Assembly: GCF_024436035.1 (NCBI RefSeq) | Contig: NZ_JANFNG010000026.1 | Location: 1 to 64,000 of the forward strand | Direction: 5' to 3' | DNA length: 64,000 nt | DNA from: Streptomyces humicola | Lineage (GTDB): Bacteria > Actinomycetota > Actinomycetes > Streptomycetales > Streptomycetaceae | Made by a program: the position numbers and the translations under genes | Notes under the pieces: generated by a model | What the model was told of the DNA's origin: nothing | The model's input: only the letters and a program-made list of their open reading frames with translations | Database searches by the model: none | Shown here: positions 52,579 to 62,557 of the stretch, one piece after another | Numbering within the stretch: the first letter of the stretch is position 1 | Layout of the letters: each line of letters opens with the position of its first letter

Positions 52579-52626
52579 CGCCCGCCGTGCGTACGTGTCG
52601 CCCGATGGCGCGCCGGTTACAGCCCT

Positions 52627-52800
52627 CTAGCCCCGCCCGTAGTTGGCGACGAACGCCGCCCACGCACTCGGCGCGAACACCAACTGCGGGCCGGCTATGT
52701 CCTTGGAGTCCCGCACGTGCACGGTGTCGGGGCACACCGCGACCTCGACGCAAATCGCGGCTGGTCGGCCGCAGGGCGGAACGCCGTTGCCGTCGGCGTG
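52627..52800 (-). pseudogene. DUF397 domain remnant
   Basis: A minus-strand frame ending with TAG at 52627 reads PPCGRPAAICVEVAVCPDTV, then HVRDSKDIAGPQLVFAPSAW and AAFVANYGRG. This matches the C-terminal part of DUF397 proteins (N-C-V-E-V-A ... V-R-D-S-K ... F-x-x-x-x-W-x-A-F). There is no start codon and upstream sequence in this frame has no coding character. DUF397 genes normally pair with an XRE-type regulator gene, and none is present. The remaining bases of 52579-52968 show nothing that I can identify. Confidence 0.55.
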
Positions 52801-52968
52801 TACGGGGTACCGAGGCTGCCGCCCGGATTGATCGGGCAGTCCCCGGAGGCCGGGTGGACAGTGGCATCCGGCGTCTTGGGGTCGATGTGCAGGGCCACGG
52901 GGTCGCGGTGGTCGTGGCCGAGATACCCAACGCGGGAACGGACGCCGTGAGAGCGGCCTGAGTACCCG

Positions 52969-54351
52969 TCAGAACAGCTTGCCCGGGTTGAGGATCCCCA
53001 GCGGGTCGAAGGCCGACTTGATGGCGCGCTGCATCTCGACACCGACCGGGCCCAGCTCACGCGCGAGCCATTCCTTCTTCAGGACGCCCACGCCGTGTTC
53101 ACCCGTGATCGTGCCGCCCAGCCGCAGGCCCAGCTCCATGATCTCATCGAACGACTCGCGCGCCCTGCGGCTCTCGTCGGGGTCGGAGGAGTCGAAGCAG
53201 ACCACGGGGTGGGTGTTGCCGTCGCCGGCGTGGGCGCAGACGCCGATCGTCAGGCCGTACTTGGCCGCGATGGCGGCGACGCCGTCGAGCATCGCGCCGA
53301 GTTCGGAGCGCGGCACCGCCACGTCGTCGATCATCGTCGTGCCGCCCATGCGTTCCAGCGCCGTCAGCGACAAGCGGCGGGCCTGGAGCAGCATTTCGGA
53401 TTCGGTGGCGTCCTCGGCGGGGACGACTGCCGTCGCGCCCGCCACCGTGCACAGTTTGCCGAGTGCGGCCAGGTCGGCGGCCGGGTCGGCGGTGTCGAAG
53501 GCGGCGAGCAGCAGCGCCTCCGTGGTCTCGGGCAGGCCCATGTTGGCCATGTCGTTGACGGCCCGGATGGTGGTGCGGTCCATCAGCTCCAGCAGCGAGG
53601 GGACATGGCCACCTTCCATGATCGCGCAGACCGCGGTGCACGCCGTGGCCGTGGAGGGGAATTCGGCGACGAGGGCGAGCTGCGGCGGCGGGGTCGGCTT
53701 GAGGGCGAGCACTGCGCGGACGACGATGCCAAGGCTGCCCTCGGAGCCGACGAAGAGCCTGGTCAGGTCGTATCCGGCAACGCCCTTGGCGGTGCGGCGG
53801 CCGGTGTGCATCAGGCGCCCGTCGGCGAGCACGACGTCGAGGCCGAGCACGTACTCGGCCGTCACCCCGTACTTGACGCAGCACAGCCCGCCGGAGCCGG
53901 TGCCGATATTTCCGCCGATCGTGCACTCCTCCCAACTGGAGGGGTCGGGAGGGTAGTACAGCCCCTTCTCGGCGACGGCGCGCGATAGTACGGCGTTGAC
54001 GACGCCGGGTTCGACGACCGCGATCCGGTTGACGGGGTCGATCTCCAGGATCCGGTCCATCCTGACGAGCGACAGGACGATGCAGCCGTCGCTGGCGTTG
54101 GCTGCACCGGACAGGCCGGTCCGGGCACCTTGTGGTACGACGGGCACCTGCAGCTCGGTCGCCGTGCGCATGACGTGCTGAACGTGCTCGACCGTGCGTG
54201 GCATGACGACCACCGCGGGCACGCCCGCCTCGCAGAAGCTCGCCATGTCGTTGGCGTAAGCGGCGGTGATGTCGGGATCGGTGAGCACCGCGTCGTACGG
54301 GAGTCCGGCACGGAGTCGTTCGGTCAGCTCGCCGGCTTGCAGGGCTTCCAT
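52969..54351 (-). CDS. FAD-linked oxidase (GlcD/D-lactate dehydrogenase type)
   Basis: A 460-residue flavoenzyme of the vanillyl-alcohol oxidase superfamily. The FAD domain has VPVVPQGARTGLSGAANASD, LYYPPDPSSWEECTIGGNIG and GSGGLCCVKYGVTAEYVLGL; the C-terminal cap carries the ligand motif VCAHAGDGNTHPVVCFD and GGTITGEHGVGVLKKEWL. It oxidises a 2-hydroxy acid such as glycolate or D-lactate, passing electrons to the respiratory chain or to partner subunits. No glcE/glcF genes are adjacent. It is on the same strand as hppD, 66 bases downstream of it. Confidence 0.88.
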   Translation of the reverse strand: MEALQAGELTERLRAGLPYDAVLTDPDITAAYANDMASFCEAGVPAVVVMPRTVEHVQHVMRTATELQVPVVPQGARTGLSGAANASDGCIVLSLVRMDRILEIDPVNRIAVVEPGVVNAVLSRAVAEKGLYYPPDPSSWEECTIGGNIGTGSGGLCCVKYGVTAEYVLGLDVVLADGRLMHTGRRTAKGVAGYDLTRLFVGSEGSLGIVVRAVLALKPTPPPQLALVAEFPSTATACTAVCAIMEGGHVPSLLELMDRTTIRAVNDMANMGLPETTEALLLAAFDTADPAADLAALGKLCTVAGATAVVPAEDATESEMLLQARRLSLTALERMGGTTMIDDVAVPRSELGAMLDGVAAIAAKYGLTIGVCAHAGDGNTHPVVCFDSSDPDESRRARESFDEIMELGLRLGGTITGEHGVGVLKKEWLARELGPVGVEMQRAIKSAFDPLGILNPGKLF

Positions 54352-54417
54352 GGGTTCAGCGTGTCACTGCACCGGGCGTGGGGGAAGATCCCCACGCCCG
54401 GCGTCGCCTTCATCCGT

Positions 54418-55623
<1,206 letters not shown>

Positions 55624-55706
55624 TCACTGTTTCGATAGGCAATCTGCATAGCACGACTGGGCATGGCCTCGACATTGTGTACATGATGACCACCGGAGGT
55701 GGCGGA

Positions 55707-56195
55707 ATGGGGATCGACGCGCTGGACGGGCGGCTGATCAAGCTGCTGGCGGAGGAGCCGAGGATCGGCGTCCTGGAGATGTCGCGGCGGCTGGGAGTGG
55801 CCCGCGGGACGGTGCAGGCCCGTCTTGACCGGATGCGGGCCAATGGGGTGATCCGGGGGTTCGGGCCGCAGGTCGATCCGGCGGCTCTGGGCTATCCGGT
55901 GACAGCCTTCGCGACGCTGGAGATCAAGCAGGGCCAAGGACCGGATGTGCGAGCGCATTTGGCGACGGTGCCGGAGGTGCTCGAGCTGCACACCACGACC
56001 GGGCAAGGGGACATGCTGTGCCGTCTGGTGGCCCGCTCGAATGCCGACCTTCAACGTGTGATCGACCGGGTGGTGGGTTTTGATGGCATCGTGCGTGCTT
56101 CCACCGCGATCGTCTTGGAAAATCCGGTGCCGCTCCGGATCATCCCGCTGGTGGAACAGGCGTCGCGTCAGGGACCGGGATCAGGCCCCGGCTGA
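55707..56195 (+). CDS. Lrp/AsnC family transcriptional regulator
   Basis: A 162-residue regulator. The N-terminal helix-turn-helix is DALDGRLIKLLAEEPRIGVL-EMSRRLGVARGTVQARLDRM and the C-terminal RAM ligand domain includes AFATLEIKQGQGPDVRAHLA and LHTTTGQGDMLCRLVARSNA. ATG 55707 with GGAGGTGG seven bases before is preferred to ATG 55677. It is divergent from hppD; in S. coelicolor a regulator named HpdR occupies the equivalent place, and tyrosine or 4-hydroxyphenylpyruvate could be the ligand (inference). The 122-base gap contains GCAAT direct repeats at 55616 and 55639. Confidence 0.88.
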   Translation: MGIDALDGRLIKLLAEEPRIGVLEMSRRLGVARGTVQARLDRMRANGVIRGFGPQVDPAALGYPVTAFATLEIKQGQGPDVRAHLATVPEVLELHTTTGQGDMLCRLVARSNADLQRVIDRVVGFDGIVRASTAIVLENPVPLRIIPLVEQASRQGPGSGPG

Positions 56196-56212
56196 GCCGG
56201 TGGAGGCGGGAC

Positions 56213-56860
56213 GTGAGCTTCTGGGACTTCGTGGGCAGCAGGCGTCAGCAGCTGCTGATGGACACGTATCAGCACGCCAGTGCGGTGTTCCAGTGCATGG
56301 TGGTCGCGGCGGTGATCGGGATCGGGATCGGGATGCTGACCTACCGGAACGAACGGGCGGGACGCCTTGCGATCGCCACGACGGTCACGATCATGACAAT
56401 CCCTTCGTACGCGCTGCTCGGTCTGCTCATCCCGGCGCTCGGTCTCGGCGTGCCGCCGACGGTGACGGCGCTCGTGCTGTACGCGCTGCTGCCGATCGTC
56501 CGTAACGCGATCGTGGGGCTGCGCGGTGTGGACCCGTCGCTGGTGGACGCGGCCAGAGGGATCGGGATGAGCAGGGCGGCACAGATCGCCAGGGTCGAGC
56601 TGCCGGTCGCATGGCCGACGATCCTCACCGGGATCCGGGTCGCGACCCAGATGCTCATGGGTATCGCCGCGATCGCCGCGTTCGCGTCGGGGCCGGGGCT
56701 CGGCAACGAGATCTTCGCCGGGATCTCCAGTCTGGGCAGCGCGAACTCGCTCAATCAGGTGCTCGCCGGAACGCTGGGCATCGTGGTGCTGGCGCTGCTC
56801 TTCGACGCCGCTCTGGTGCTGATCGGGCGGTTGACGACGTCGAGGGGGATCCGTGCCTGA
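56213..56860 (+). CDS. Osmoprotectant ABC transporter permease (OpuBB/ProW-like), first copy
   Basis: A 215-residue permease with five to six helices and the EAA-type loop GVDPSLVDAARGIGMSRAAQ that docks to the ATPase. TIMTIPSYALLGLLIPALGL and NEIFAGISSLGSANSLNQVL are typical of OpuB/OpuC permeases for glycine betaine, choline or carnitine. GTG 56213 follows GGTGGAGG and the gene starts 17 bases after the Lrp-type gene, but that short spacing may not mean shared function. It overlaps the ATPase gene by eight bases and is the first of five coupled transport genes. Confidence 0.9.
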   Translation: MSFWDFVGSRRQQLLMDTYQHASAVFQCMVVAAVIGIGIGMLTYRNERAGRLAIATTVTIMTIPSYALLGLLIPALGLGVPPTVTALVLYALLPIVRNAIVGLRGVDPSLVDAARGIGMSRAAQIARVELPVAWPTILTGIRVATQMLMGIAAIAAFASGPGLGNEIFAGISSLGSANSLNQVLAGTLGIVVLALLFDAALVLIGRLTTSRGIRA

Positions 56861-58094
56861 GGGCGACGCCGTCACGGGGGCGACGATCGAGCTGGACGAG
56901 CTCACCAAGCGGTACGGGCACAGCGCCCAGCCCGCGGTGGACGGCGTCAGCATGGAGATCGCCGCCGGGGAGACGGTGATCCTCGTCGGCCCCTCGGGGT
57001 GCGGCAAGTCCACATGCCTGCGAATGATCAATCGGCTGATCGAACCGACATCAGGCCGAATTCTGATCAATGGTGAGGACGTCACCGGCATCGATCCGGT
57101 GAAGCTGCGGCGCCGCATCGGCTATGCGATCCAGTCCTCGGGTCTGTTCCCGCACATGACCGTCGCCGAGAACATCGCTCAGGTGCCGAAGATGCTCGGA
57201 TGGTCGAAGTCGACCGTGCGTGATCGGGTGGAGCAGATGCTCGATCTTGTCGGTCTCGATCCGCGCGAGTTCCATGGGCGGTATCCGCGGCAGCTTTCCG
57301 GCGGACAGCAGCAACGGGTGGGGGTGGCGCGGGCACTGGCCGCCGATCCGCCGGTGCTGTTGATGGACGAGCCGTTCGGCGCGGTCGATCCGATCACGCG
57401 CGACCATCTGCAGGACGAACTGATCAGGCTGCAGCACGAGTTGCATAAGACGATCGTGTTCGTCACCCACGACTTCGATGAAGCGATCAAGCTCGGTGAT
57501 CGAATCGCGGTATTGCGCGAACAATCACACATCGCTCAGTTCGACACGCCGGAGGCGATCCTCACCAACCCGGCGGACGACTTCGTCTCCGGCTTCGTCG
57601 GCGCCGGCGCGGCGCTCAAGCGGCTGAACCTCACCCGGGTACGGGACGTCGGGGTTGTCGACGTCCCGACCGCCGCCATGGACGACCCGCGGGAGACCGT
57701 TGTCGACCGGTTGCGCGAGGGGACAAGCAACGAGCTGCTGCTGCTCGACCGGCGCGGACGCCCCTACAAGTGGCTGCGCACCGGCGACCTGGCGCTCGCC
57801 AAGGGCTCGCTCGCCCGCGCCGGAACGCCCGTCACCGGCCATGTCTCGCGCGATGCGACGCTGCGCGACGCGCTGGAGGCGGTGCTCACCGACAGCGCCG
57901 GGCGTGTGCCGGTCACCGGGCGGCGCGGCGAGTACGTGGGCGTCGTGGACATGGAAACGCTGATGAACTCCGTACACGAACTGCTCGAAGCCGATCGTAT
58001 GGCCGCGATCGAGCACCGCCACGATCTGGAGGAGATGCGCGCCCACCACACCCAGGAGCAGCTGGAGGCCGGTTTCGGGGAGGGCGGGCGGTGA
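56853..58094 (+). CDS. Osmoprotectant ABC transporter ATP-binding protein with CBS domains
   Basis: A 413-residue OpuBA/ProV-type ATPase. Walker A is LVGPSGCGKSTCLRMINRLI, the signature is PRQLSGGQQQRVGVARALAA, Walker B is VLLMDEPFGAVDPITRDHLQ and the H-loop His is in VFVTHDFDEAIKLG. Residues about 265-380 are a pair of CBS domains that sense ionic strength in related systems (DVGVVDVPTAAMDDPR, then GHVSRDATLRDALEAVLTDS). GTG 56853 is inside the permease end and the stop overlaps the next start (GTGA at 58091), so the five genes form one translationally coupled operon. Confidence 0.92.
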   Translation: MPEGDAVTGATIELDELTKRYGHSAQPAVDGVSMEIAAGETVILVGPSGCGKSTCLRMINRLIEPTSGRILINGEDVTGIDPVKLRRRIGYAIQSSGLFPHMTVAENIAQVPKMLGWSKSTVRDRVEQMLDLVGLDPREFHGRYPRQLSGGQQQRVGVARALAADPPVLLMDEPFGAVDPITRDHLQDELIRLQHELHKTIVFVTHDFDEAIKLGDRIAVLREQSHIAQFDTPEAILTNPADDFVSGFVGAGAALKRLNLTRVRDVGVVDVPTAAMDDPRETVVDRLREGTSNELLLLDRRGRPYKWLRTGDLALAKGSLARAGTPVTGHVSRDATLRDALEAVLTDSAGRVPVTGRRGEYVGVVDMETLMNSVHELLEADRMAAIEHRHDLEEMRAHHTQEQLEAGFGEGGR

Positions 58095-58894
58095 CGGCCG
58101 GCCCGGGGACGGAGGAGGCCCAGCCGGTCACCTCGGCGCTGCAGTCGGCCCCGATGCCGCGCAAGGTGACGGCCAAGAAGCTGATCGTCACTCCGATCGT
58201 GATCGTTCTTGCACTGATCGGCACGTATGTGTGGATCAGCAACGTCTCGCTCGACCCGATCGAGAAGAACTCGCTCAGCGGGGCGCTGGTGCGTCAGGCG
58301 CTGTGGCAGCACATCCGACTCACCGCCTACTCCACCTTCTTCGTTCTGGTCATCGCCATTCCGTTGGGCATCGCGCTCACCCGCGGGGGTGTGCGCAAGG
58401 CCTCACCGGTCGCTACCGCGATTGCCAACCTCGGCCAGTCCATCCCGTCGATCGGCCTGCTGGCGCTGCTCACCTTCTGGCTCGGCATCGGGCCGAGAAC
58501 AGCGCTGGTGGGCATGGTGGCCTATGCGGTCCTGCCGGTGCTCAGCAACACCATGAGCGGGCTGCGCGGCATCGACCCGCAGCTGGTGGATGCGGCCCGC
58601 GGAATCGGGATGTCCGGGTTCGGGGTGCTGACAAAGGTCGAACTGCCGCTCGCCGTACCGCTGATCCTTGCCGGGGTGCGCAATGCGCTGGTGCTCAACG
58701 TCGGTACCGGCACCCTCGCCGGGTTCGTCAGCGGCGGCGGCCTCGGCACGCTGATCACCAACGGGATCGTGACCCAGCGCACGAGGGTGCTGATCGTGGG
58801 GTCGGTGCTGGCGGTGGCGCTCGCGCTGTTCGTCGACTGGCTGGCGTCCCTCGCCGAGCTGCAGTTGACCCCGCGGGGCCTGGAGGAGTCGTGA
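58091..58894 (+). CDS. Osmoprotectant ABC transporter permease (OpuBD/ProW-like), second copy
   Basis: A 267-residue permease. After a roughly 40-residue N-terminus with one extra membrane helix (KLIVTPIVIVLALIGTYVWI) the core has QHIRLTAYSTFFVLVIAIPL, NLGQSIPSIGLLALLTFWLG and the ATPase-docking loop RGIDPQLVDAARGIGMSGFG, clearly homologous to the first permease. With it, it forms a heterodimeric channel. GTG 58091 overlaps the ATPase stop, and its own stop overlaps the start of the binding-protein gene (GTGA at 58891). Confidence 0.92.
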   Translation: MTAGPGTEEAQPVTSALQSAPMPRKVTAKKLIVTPIVIVLALIGTYVWISNVSLDPIEKNSLSGALVRQALWQHIRLTAYSTFFVLVIAIPLGIALTRGGVRKASPVATAIANLGQSIPSIGLLALLTFWLGIGPRTALVGMVAYAVLPVLSNTMSGLRGIDPQLVDAARGIGMSGFGVLTKVELPLAVPLILAGVRNALVLNVGTGTLAGFVSGGGLGTLITNGIVTQRTRVLIVGSVLAVALALFVDWLASLAELQLTPRGLEES

Positions 58895-59871
58895 GGGCGT
58901 GGGTCTCGGCTGCCGTGGCGCTGGCGGCGTGCGCCCTGGCCGGGTGTGCCCTGGCCGGGTGCGGGCTGCAGAGCGGGCAGGTCATCGCGGACTCGGTGCG
59001 GCCGGGATCGGTCGGCGGCGGGCGGACGCTGGCGGGAGCCCATCTGACGGTGGCGTCCAAGGCGGACACCGAGCAGCGGCTGCTGGGCCAGATCACCGGA
59101 CTCGTCCTGAAGGCGGCCGGCGCCACCGTACGGGACAAGACAGGCATCAGCGGCTCGATCGGCGCCCGGCAGGCGATCCTCAGCGGCACGGCGGACGCGA
59201 TGTACGACTACACCGGCACCGCCTGGATCACCTACCTCGGCCACACCGGACCGATCCCCGACCCGCAGGCCCAGTGGCGCGCCGTACGCGGCGAGGACGC
59301 CCACAACGGCGTCACCTGGCTGCCCCCGGCCACGCTCAACAACACCTATGCCTTCGCCGTCAACGCGGCTAACCGCGACAGGTACCGGCTGACCAGCCTC
59401 ACCGATGTCGCGTCGCTCTTCCGGCGCGATCCGGCCGCGGTGACGATCTGCGCGGACAACGAGTTCGCGATCCGCCAGGACGGGCTGCCCGGAGTGCTCA
59501 AGGCGTACGGCATCTCGCTGCCGAAGGCGCGGATCATGACAATGGACGCGGGGCTGATCTACACCCAGGTCGCGGCCGGCCGTCCGTGCGTCCTCGGCGA
59601 TGTCTACGCCACCGACGGACGCATCCCGGCGGACCGCCTGACCGTGCTCCGCGACGACAAGCACTTCTTCCCCGACTACAACGCGGCGCCCGTCATCCAC
59701 ACCAGGACGCTGGAGCGCTATCCGCAGATCGCCCGGCTGCTGGCGCCGGTGACCGCGAAACTGACCACCGAGGAGGCCCGCAGGCTCAACGCCCAGGTGG
59801 ACGTCGACGGGCGCGACGTCCGGGACGTGGCGAAGGCGTGGCTCACGAAGAAAGGTTTCATCAGGCCATGA
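58891..59871 (+). CDS. Osmoprotectant-binding lipoprotein 1 (OpuBC/ProX-like)
   Basis: A 326-residue extracellular binding lipoprotein. The signal peptide (AAVALAACALAGCALAGCGL) contains two possible lipobox cysteines in L-A-G-C; the mature domain includes GSIGARQAILSGTADAMYDY, TGTAWITYLGHTGPIP and DDKHFFPDYNAAPVIHTRTL, as in OpuBC/OpuCC. The N-terminal TVASKADTEQRLLG replaces the usual K-N-F-x-E of family members, which may alter ligand choice. The gene is coupled to the permease before it and to a second, closely similar binding-protein gene after it (ATGA at 59868). Confidence 0.9.
   Translation: MRAWVSAAVALAACALAGCALAGCGLQSGQVIADSVRPGSVGGGRTLAGAHLTVASKADTEQRLLGQITGLVLKAAGATVRDKTGISGSIGARQAILSGTADAMYDYTGTAWITYLGHTGPIPDPQAQWRAVRGEDAHNGVTWLPPATLNNTYAFAVNAANRDRYRLTSLTDVASLFRRDPAAVTICADNEFAIRQDGLPGVLKAYGISLPKARIMTMDAGLIYTQVAAGRPCVLGDVYATDGRIPADRLTVLRDDKHFFPDYNAAPVIHTRTLERYPQIARLLAPVTAKLTTEEARRLNAQVDVDGRDVRDVAKAWLTKKGFIRP
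59191..59348 (+). repeat. Copy 1 of a 158-base near-identical tract
   Basis: Compared with 60171-60328 only two neighbouring bases differ (59247-59248, CG versus AA, changing Gly to Arg in the protein), whereas flanking parts of the two genes differ at most third positions. This is the mark of recent gene conversion. Confidence 0.9.
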
Positions 59872-60854
59872 GGGACACCCGGACCCAGTGGGCGGGCGTC
59901 GCGGCCGTCGGGGTCGCGCTGCCCGCCGCGCTCTGCGGGTGCGGCCTGAAGAGCGGTGAGGTGATCGCCGATGCCGTGGGACCGGGTTCGATCGGAAAAG
60001 ATCAACCGCTCAAGGGCGTGACGATCACGGTCACATCGAAGAACTTCAGCGAACAGATCATCCTCGGCGAGATGATGGGCCTTGCCCTCAAGGCGGCCGG
60101 TGCGCAGGTCATCGACAGAACGAACATCCAGGGTTCGATCGGCGCCCGCCAGGCGATCCTCAAGGGCACCGCGGACGCGATGTACGACTACACCGGCACC
60201 GCCTGGATCACCTACCTCGGCCACACAAGACCGATCCCCGACCCGCAGGCCCAGTGGCGCGCCGTACGCGGCGAGGACGCCCACAACGGCGTCACCTGGC
60301 TGCCCCCGGCCACGCTCAACAACACCTACGCGCTGGGAGCCAATCAGGCCAACCAGAAGAAGTACGGCTTCACGACACTCTCCGATGTCGCGGCGCTGTC
60401 GAGGTCTGCACCGGGCGCCGTGACGCTGTGCGTGGAGAACGAGTTCGACGTCCGCGAGGACGGTCTGCCGGGGATGGAGAAGGCCTACGGGATGAAGATT
60501 CCCGCCGCGAACGTGAAGGTGACGGACAGCGGCATCGTCTACACGCAGGTGGCGAACGGCAGTTCCTGCATCCTCGGCGAGGTGTTCACCACCGACGGCC
60601 GCATCCCCGCCAAGCACCTGCACGTGCTCGCCGACGACAAGCACTTCTTCCCCAACTACAACGCGGCCCCGGAGATCAACAGCGCGTTCCTGATGAAGCA
60701 TCCGCAACTCGCTGCCGTGCTCGACCCGATCACGAAGAAGCTGACCACGCGGAACCAGCAGCAGCTGAACGCGAAGGTCGACGTCGGCGGCGAGGACCCG
60801 AGGAAGGTGGCGAAGGCGTGGCTGGTGCGCGAGGGGTTCATCACGGCGCGCTGA
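59868..60854 (+). CDS. Osmoprotectant-binding lipoprotein 2 (OpuBC/ProX-like)
   Basis: A 328-residue binding lipoprotein. The signal peptide (WAGVAAVGVALPAALCGCGL) ends in a Cys-Gly-Cys lipobox region. The mature part begins ITVTSKNFSEQIILGEMMGL, the regular S-K-x-F-x-E-x-x-I-L start of the family, and ends DPRKVAKAWLVREGFI. It is more regular than copy 1 and probably binds the main substrate (betaine, choline or carnitine). ATG 59868 overlaps the stop of copy 1 (ATGA). A 158-base tract is almost identical between both genes. Confidence 0.91.
   Translation: MRDTRTQWAGVAAVGVALPAALCGCGLKSGEVIADAVGPGSIGKDQPLKGVTITVTSKNFSEQIILGEMMGLALKAAGAQVIDRTNIQGSIGARQAILKGTADAMYDYTGTAWITYLGHTRPIPDPQAQWRAVRGEDAHNGVTWLPPATLNNTYALGANQANQKKYGFTTLSDVAALSRSAPGAVTLCVENEFDVREDGLPGMEKAYGMKIPAANVKVTDSGIVYTQVANGSSCILGEVFTTDGRIPAKHLHVLADDKHFFPNYNAAPEINSAFLMKHPQLAAVLDPITKKLTTRNQQQLNAKVDVGGEDPRKVAKAWLVREGFITAR
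60171..60328 (+). repeat. Copy 2 of the near-identical tract
   Basis: Direct repeat of 59191-59348 at a distance of 980 bases with two mismatches; see the entry for copy 1. Confidence 0.9.
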
Positions 60855-60919
60855 GCAGCGGCTGCGGCAGTGTCTGCAGCCCGCCAGAGGCCCTGCGGAG
60901 GCCCGCCGGAGGCCCTGCG

Positions 60920-61705
60920 TCAGCAGCTGGGCACCGTGCTGCCGCTGTTCAGGGAGGACAGGGCGGCGAGCGCGCCGTCGAGCGAAGTCACGGGGATGAC
61001 CTGAAGCCCCGCGGGTGTGATGGCCTTGGCGTCGGAGCATTCGGCCTGCGGGACGAGGAAGACGGCGGCTCCGTCGCGCCTGGCGGCCTGCTCCTTGAGC
61101 TGGACGCCGCCGACCGCGCCGACCGTGCCGTCGGCGGTGATCGTGCCCGTACCGGCGATGCGGCGACCTCCGGTCAGGTCGCCGCCCTTGCCGTTGCCGT
61201 GGAGCGAGTCGATGATCCCGAGGGTGAACATCAGCCCTGCGCTCGGACCGCCGACGTCGGCGAGCTTCAGCGTCACCTTCACTCGGGAGGGTGACATATG
61301 GAGGTACCGCAGGGCGGCGGCGGTCGCCGCGTCCTGGGACTGCTTCATCTCGGCGGCATTCTGCCGGTTGATCTGCTGGACGGAACCGCCCGGGTAGACG
61401 GCGCTGCGCGGCATCACCGCCTCATCCGTGCGGAACCAGGCCTTGATCGCGTCCGTGAGGTGGAGGGACGCGTTGGGCTCGGTGGCGGCGATGGTGACCA
61501 TCCGCAGCTGGCCGCTGGTGGTACGGGTCTTGGCGCCGGCGATGGTGATCACCGGCTGTCCGTTGTTGGAGCCGAGGACGTTCGCGGTCAGGCCCGGCAC
61601 CGCGATCGTGATCGGCAGCGGAGCGAGGGCGGCCACCGCGATCAGCGCGACGACGAGGGCGGAGCAGACGGAGAGAATCCTGGCGCGAGAAGACACGTAG
61701 GGCAT
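60920..61705 (-). CDS. Membrane-anchored Lon-like serine protease domain protein
   Basis: A 261-residue protein with one N-terminal membrane helix (ILSVCSALVVALIAVAALA) and a C-terminal S16 (Lon) protease domain whose catalytic Ser is in DVGGPSAGLMFTLGIIDSL and Lys in VGGVQLKEQAARRDGAAVFL. The ATPase part of Lon is absent, and the PDZ domain of longer YlbL/YlbL-like proteins is not evident. It probably cleaves or surveys exported proteins. The start ATG 61705 has no ribosome binding site; GTG 61696 is an alternative. It converges with the second binding-protein gene. Confidence 0.8.
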   Translation of the reverse strand: MPYVSSRARILSVCSALVVALIAVAALAPLPITIAVPGLTANVLGSNNGQPVITIAGAKTRTTSGQLRMVTIAATEPNASLHLTDAIKAWFRTDEAVMPRSAVYPGGSVQQINRQNAAEMKQSQDAATAAALRYLHMSPSRVKVTLKLADVGGPSAGLMFTLGIIDSLHGNGKGGDLTGGRRIAGTGTITADGTVGAVGGVQLKEQAARRDGAAVFLVPQAECSDAKAITPAGLQVIPVTSLDGALAALSSLNSGSTVPSC

Positions 61706-61813
61706 TAAAACGGATCACGGGGGCAAGCCGCGGAAGTGGGCCCGGCACCGCGCTCGGCCCCGGGCTTCATCGCCTCCGCCGTCGTCTCCGTCATCGTTGC
61801 GCCGTCGTCTCCG

Positions 61814-62557
61814 TCATCGCAGGGCATCCGCGACCTCACGTGCCGCTTCGACGACGCGGAGGCCGACCCGTTCGGGCACGGATTCCGCGAGCATCACCAC
61901 GCCGACGCTGCCCTCGACGCCGGTGACACCGAGCAGCGGTGCGGCGGCTCCGCTCGCGCCGGCTTCGAGTTCTCCGTGGGTGAGGACATAGCCCGGCCAC
62001 GCAGTGGCCGTAGCGGGCTCGGCGGTGAGGGTCGCCGTTGTGGAGCCCGCGCCGACTTCGGCGTACGGGACCGGGGCGCCGGCCTGTGCCGGAATGCCGG
62101 CCACGCGGGCCCGCATCCGTCCCTCCAGGATCGCCTTGCCCGCGGCACCGCGGTCGAGGGCGTGACGGAATCCCGTCCGGTAGGCGACGTGGTAGTCCGT
62201 CCAGCTTGGCTCGACGACGGCCACCGCGAGCGCCTCGTTGCCGTCGACGAGCGTGAGGTGTGCGGTGGCGCCGACGTCGTCGGCGAGTGACCGCAGCGCG
62301 GGGAGCGCAGCCTCGCGCAGCAGCGGATGCACCTGGTGGGCCAGGCGCAGCACGCCGAGCCCGACCCTGGCCCGGCCGCCCACGTCACGGCGGACGAGGG
62401 CGTGCTGCTCCAGTGTGGCGAGCAGCCGGTAGACGACGGTCCGGTTGACGCCGAGCCGCGCCGCGAGCTCGGTGACGGTGAGCCCGTGGTCGGTGTCGGC
62501 CAGCAGTTTGAGGACCCGTAGGCCTCGGTCGAGCGTCTGTGAAGTTTCCGCGGTCAC
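61814..62557 (-). CDS. IclR family transcriptional regulator
   Basis: A 247-residue regulator. The winged helix is SQTLDRGLRVLKLLADTDHG, LTVTELAARLGVNRTVVYRL; the effector domain includes ALRSLADDVGATAHLTLVDG and ALDRGAAGKAILEG, then ending in VVEAAREVADALR. GTG 62557 follows GAGGAGGGG. The reading frame stays open for 64 codons upstream and encodes a zinc-ribbon-like pattern (see the entry at 62558), but the strong ribosome binding site favours 62557. Target genes are not evident; many IclR proteins control aromatic or acetate catabolism. Confidence 0.88.
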   Translation of the reverse strand: MTAETSQTLDRGLRVLKLLADTDHGLTVTELAARLGVNRTVVYRLLATLEQHALVRRDVGGRARVGLGVLRLAHQVHPLLREAALPALRSLADDVGATAHLTLVDGNEALAVAVVEPSWTDYHVAYRTGFRHALDRGAAGKAILEGRMRARVAGIPAQAGAPVPYAEVGAGSTTATLTAEPATATAWPGYVLTHGELEAGASGAAAPLLGVTGVEGSVGVVMLAESVPERVGLRVVEAAREVADALR

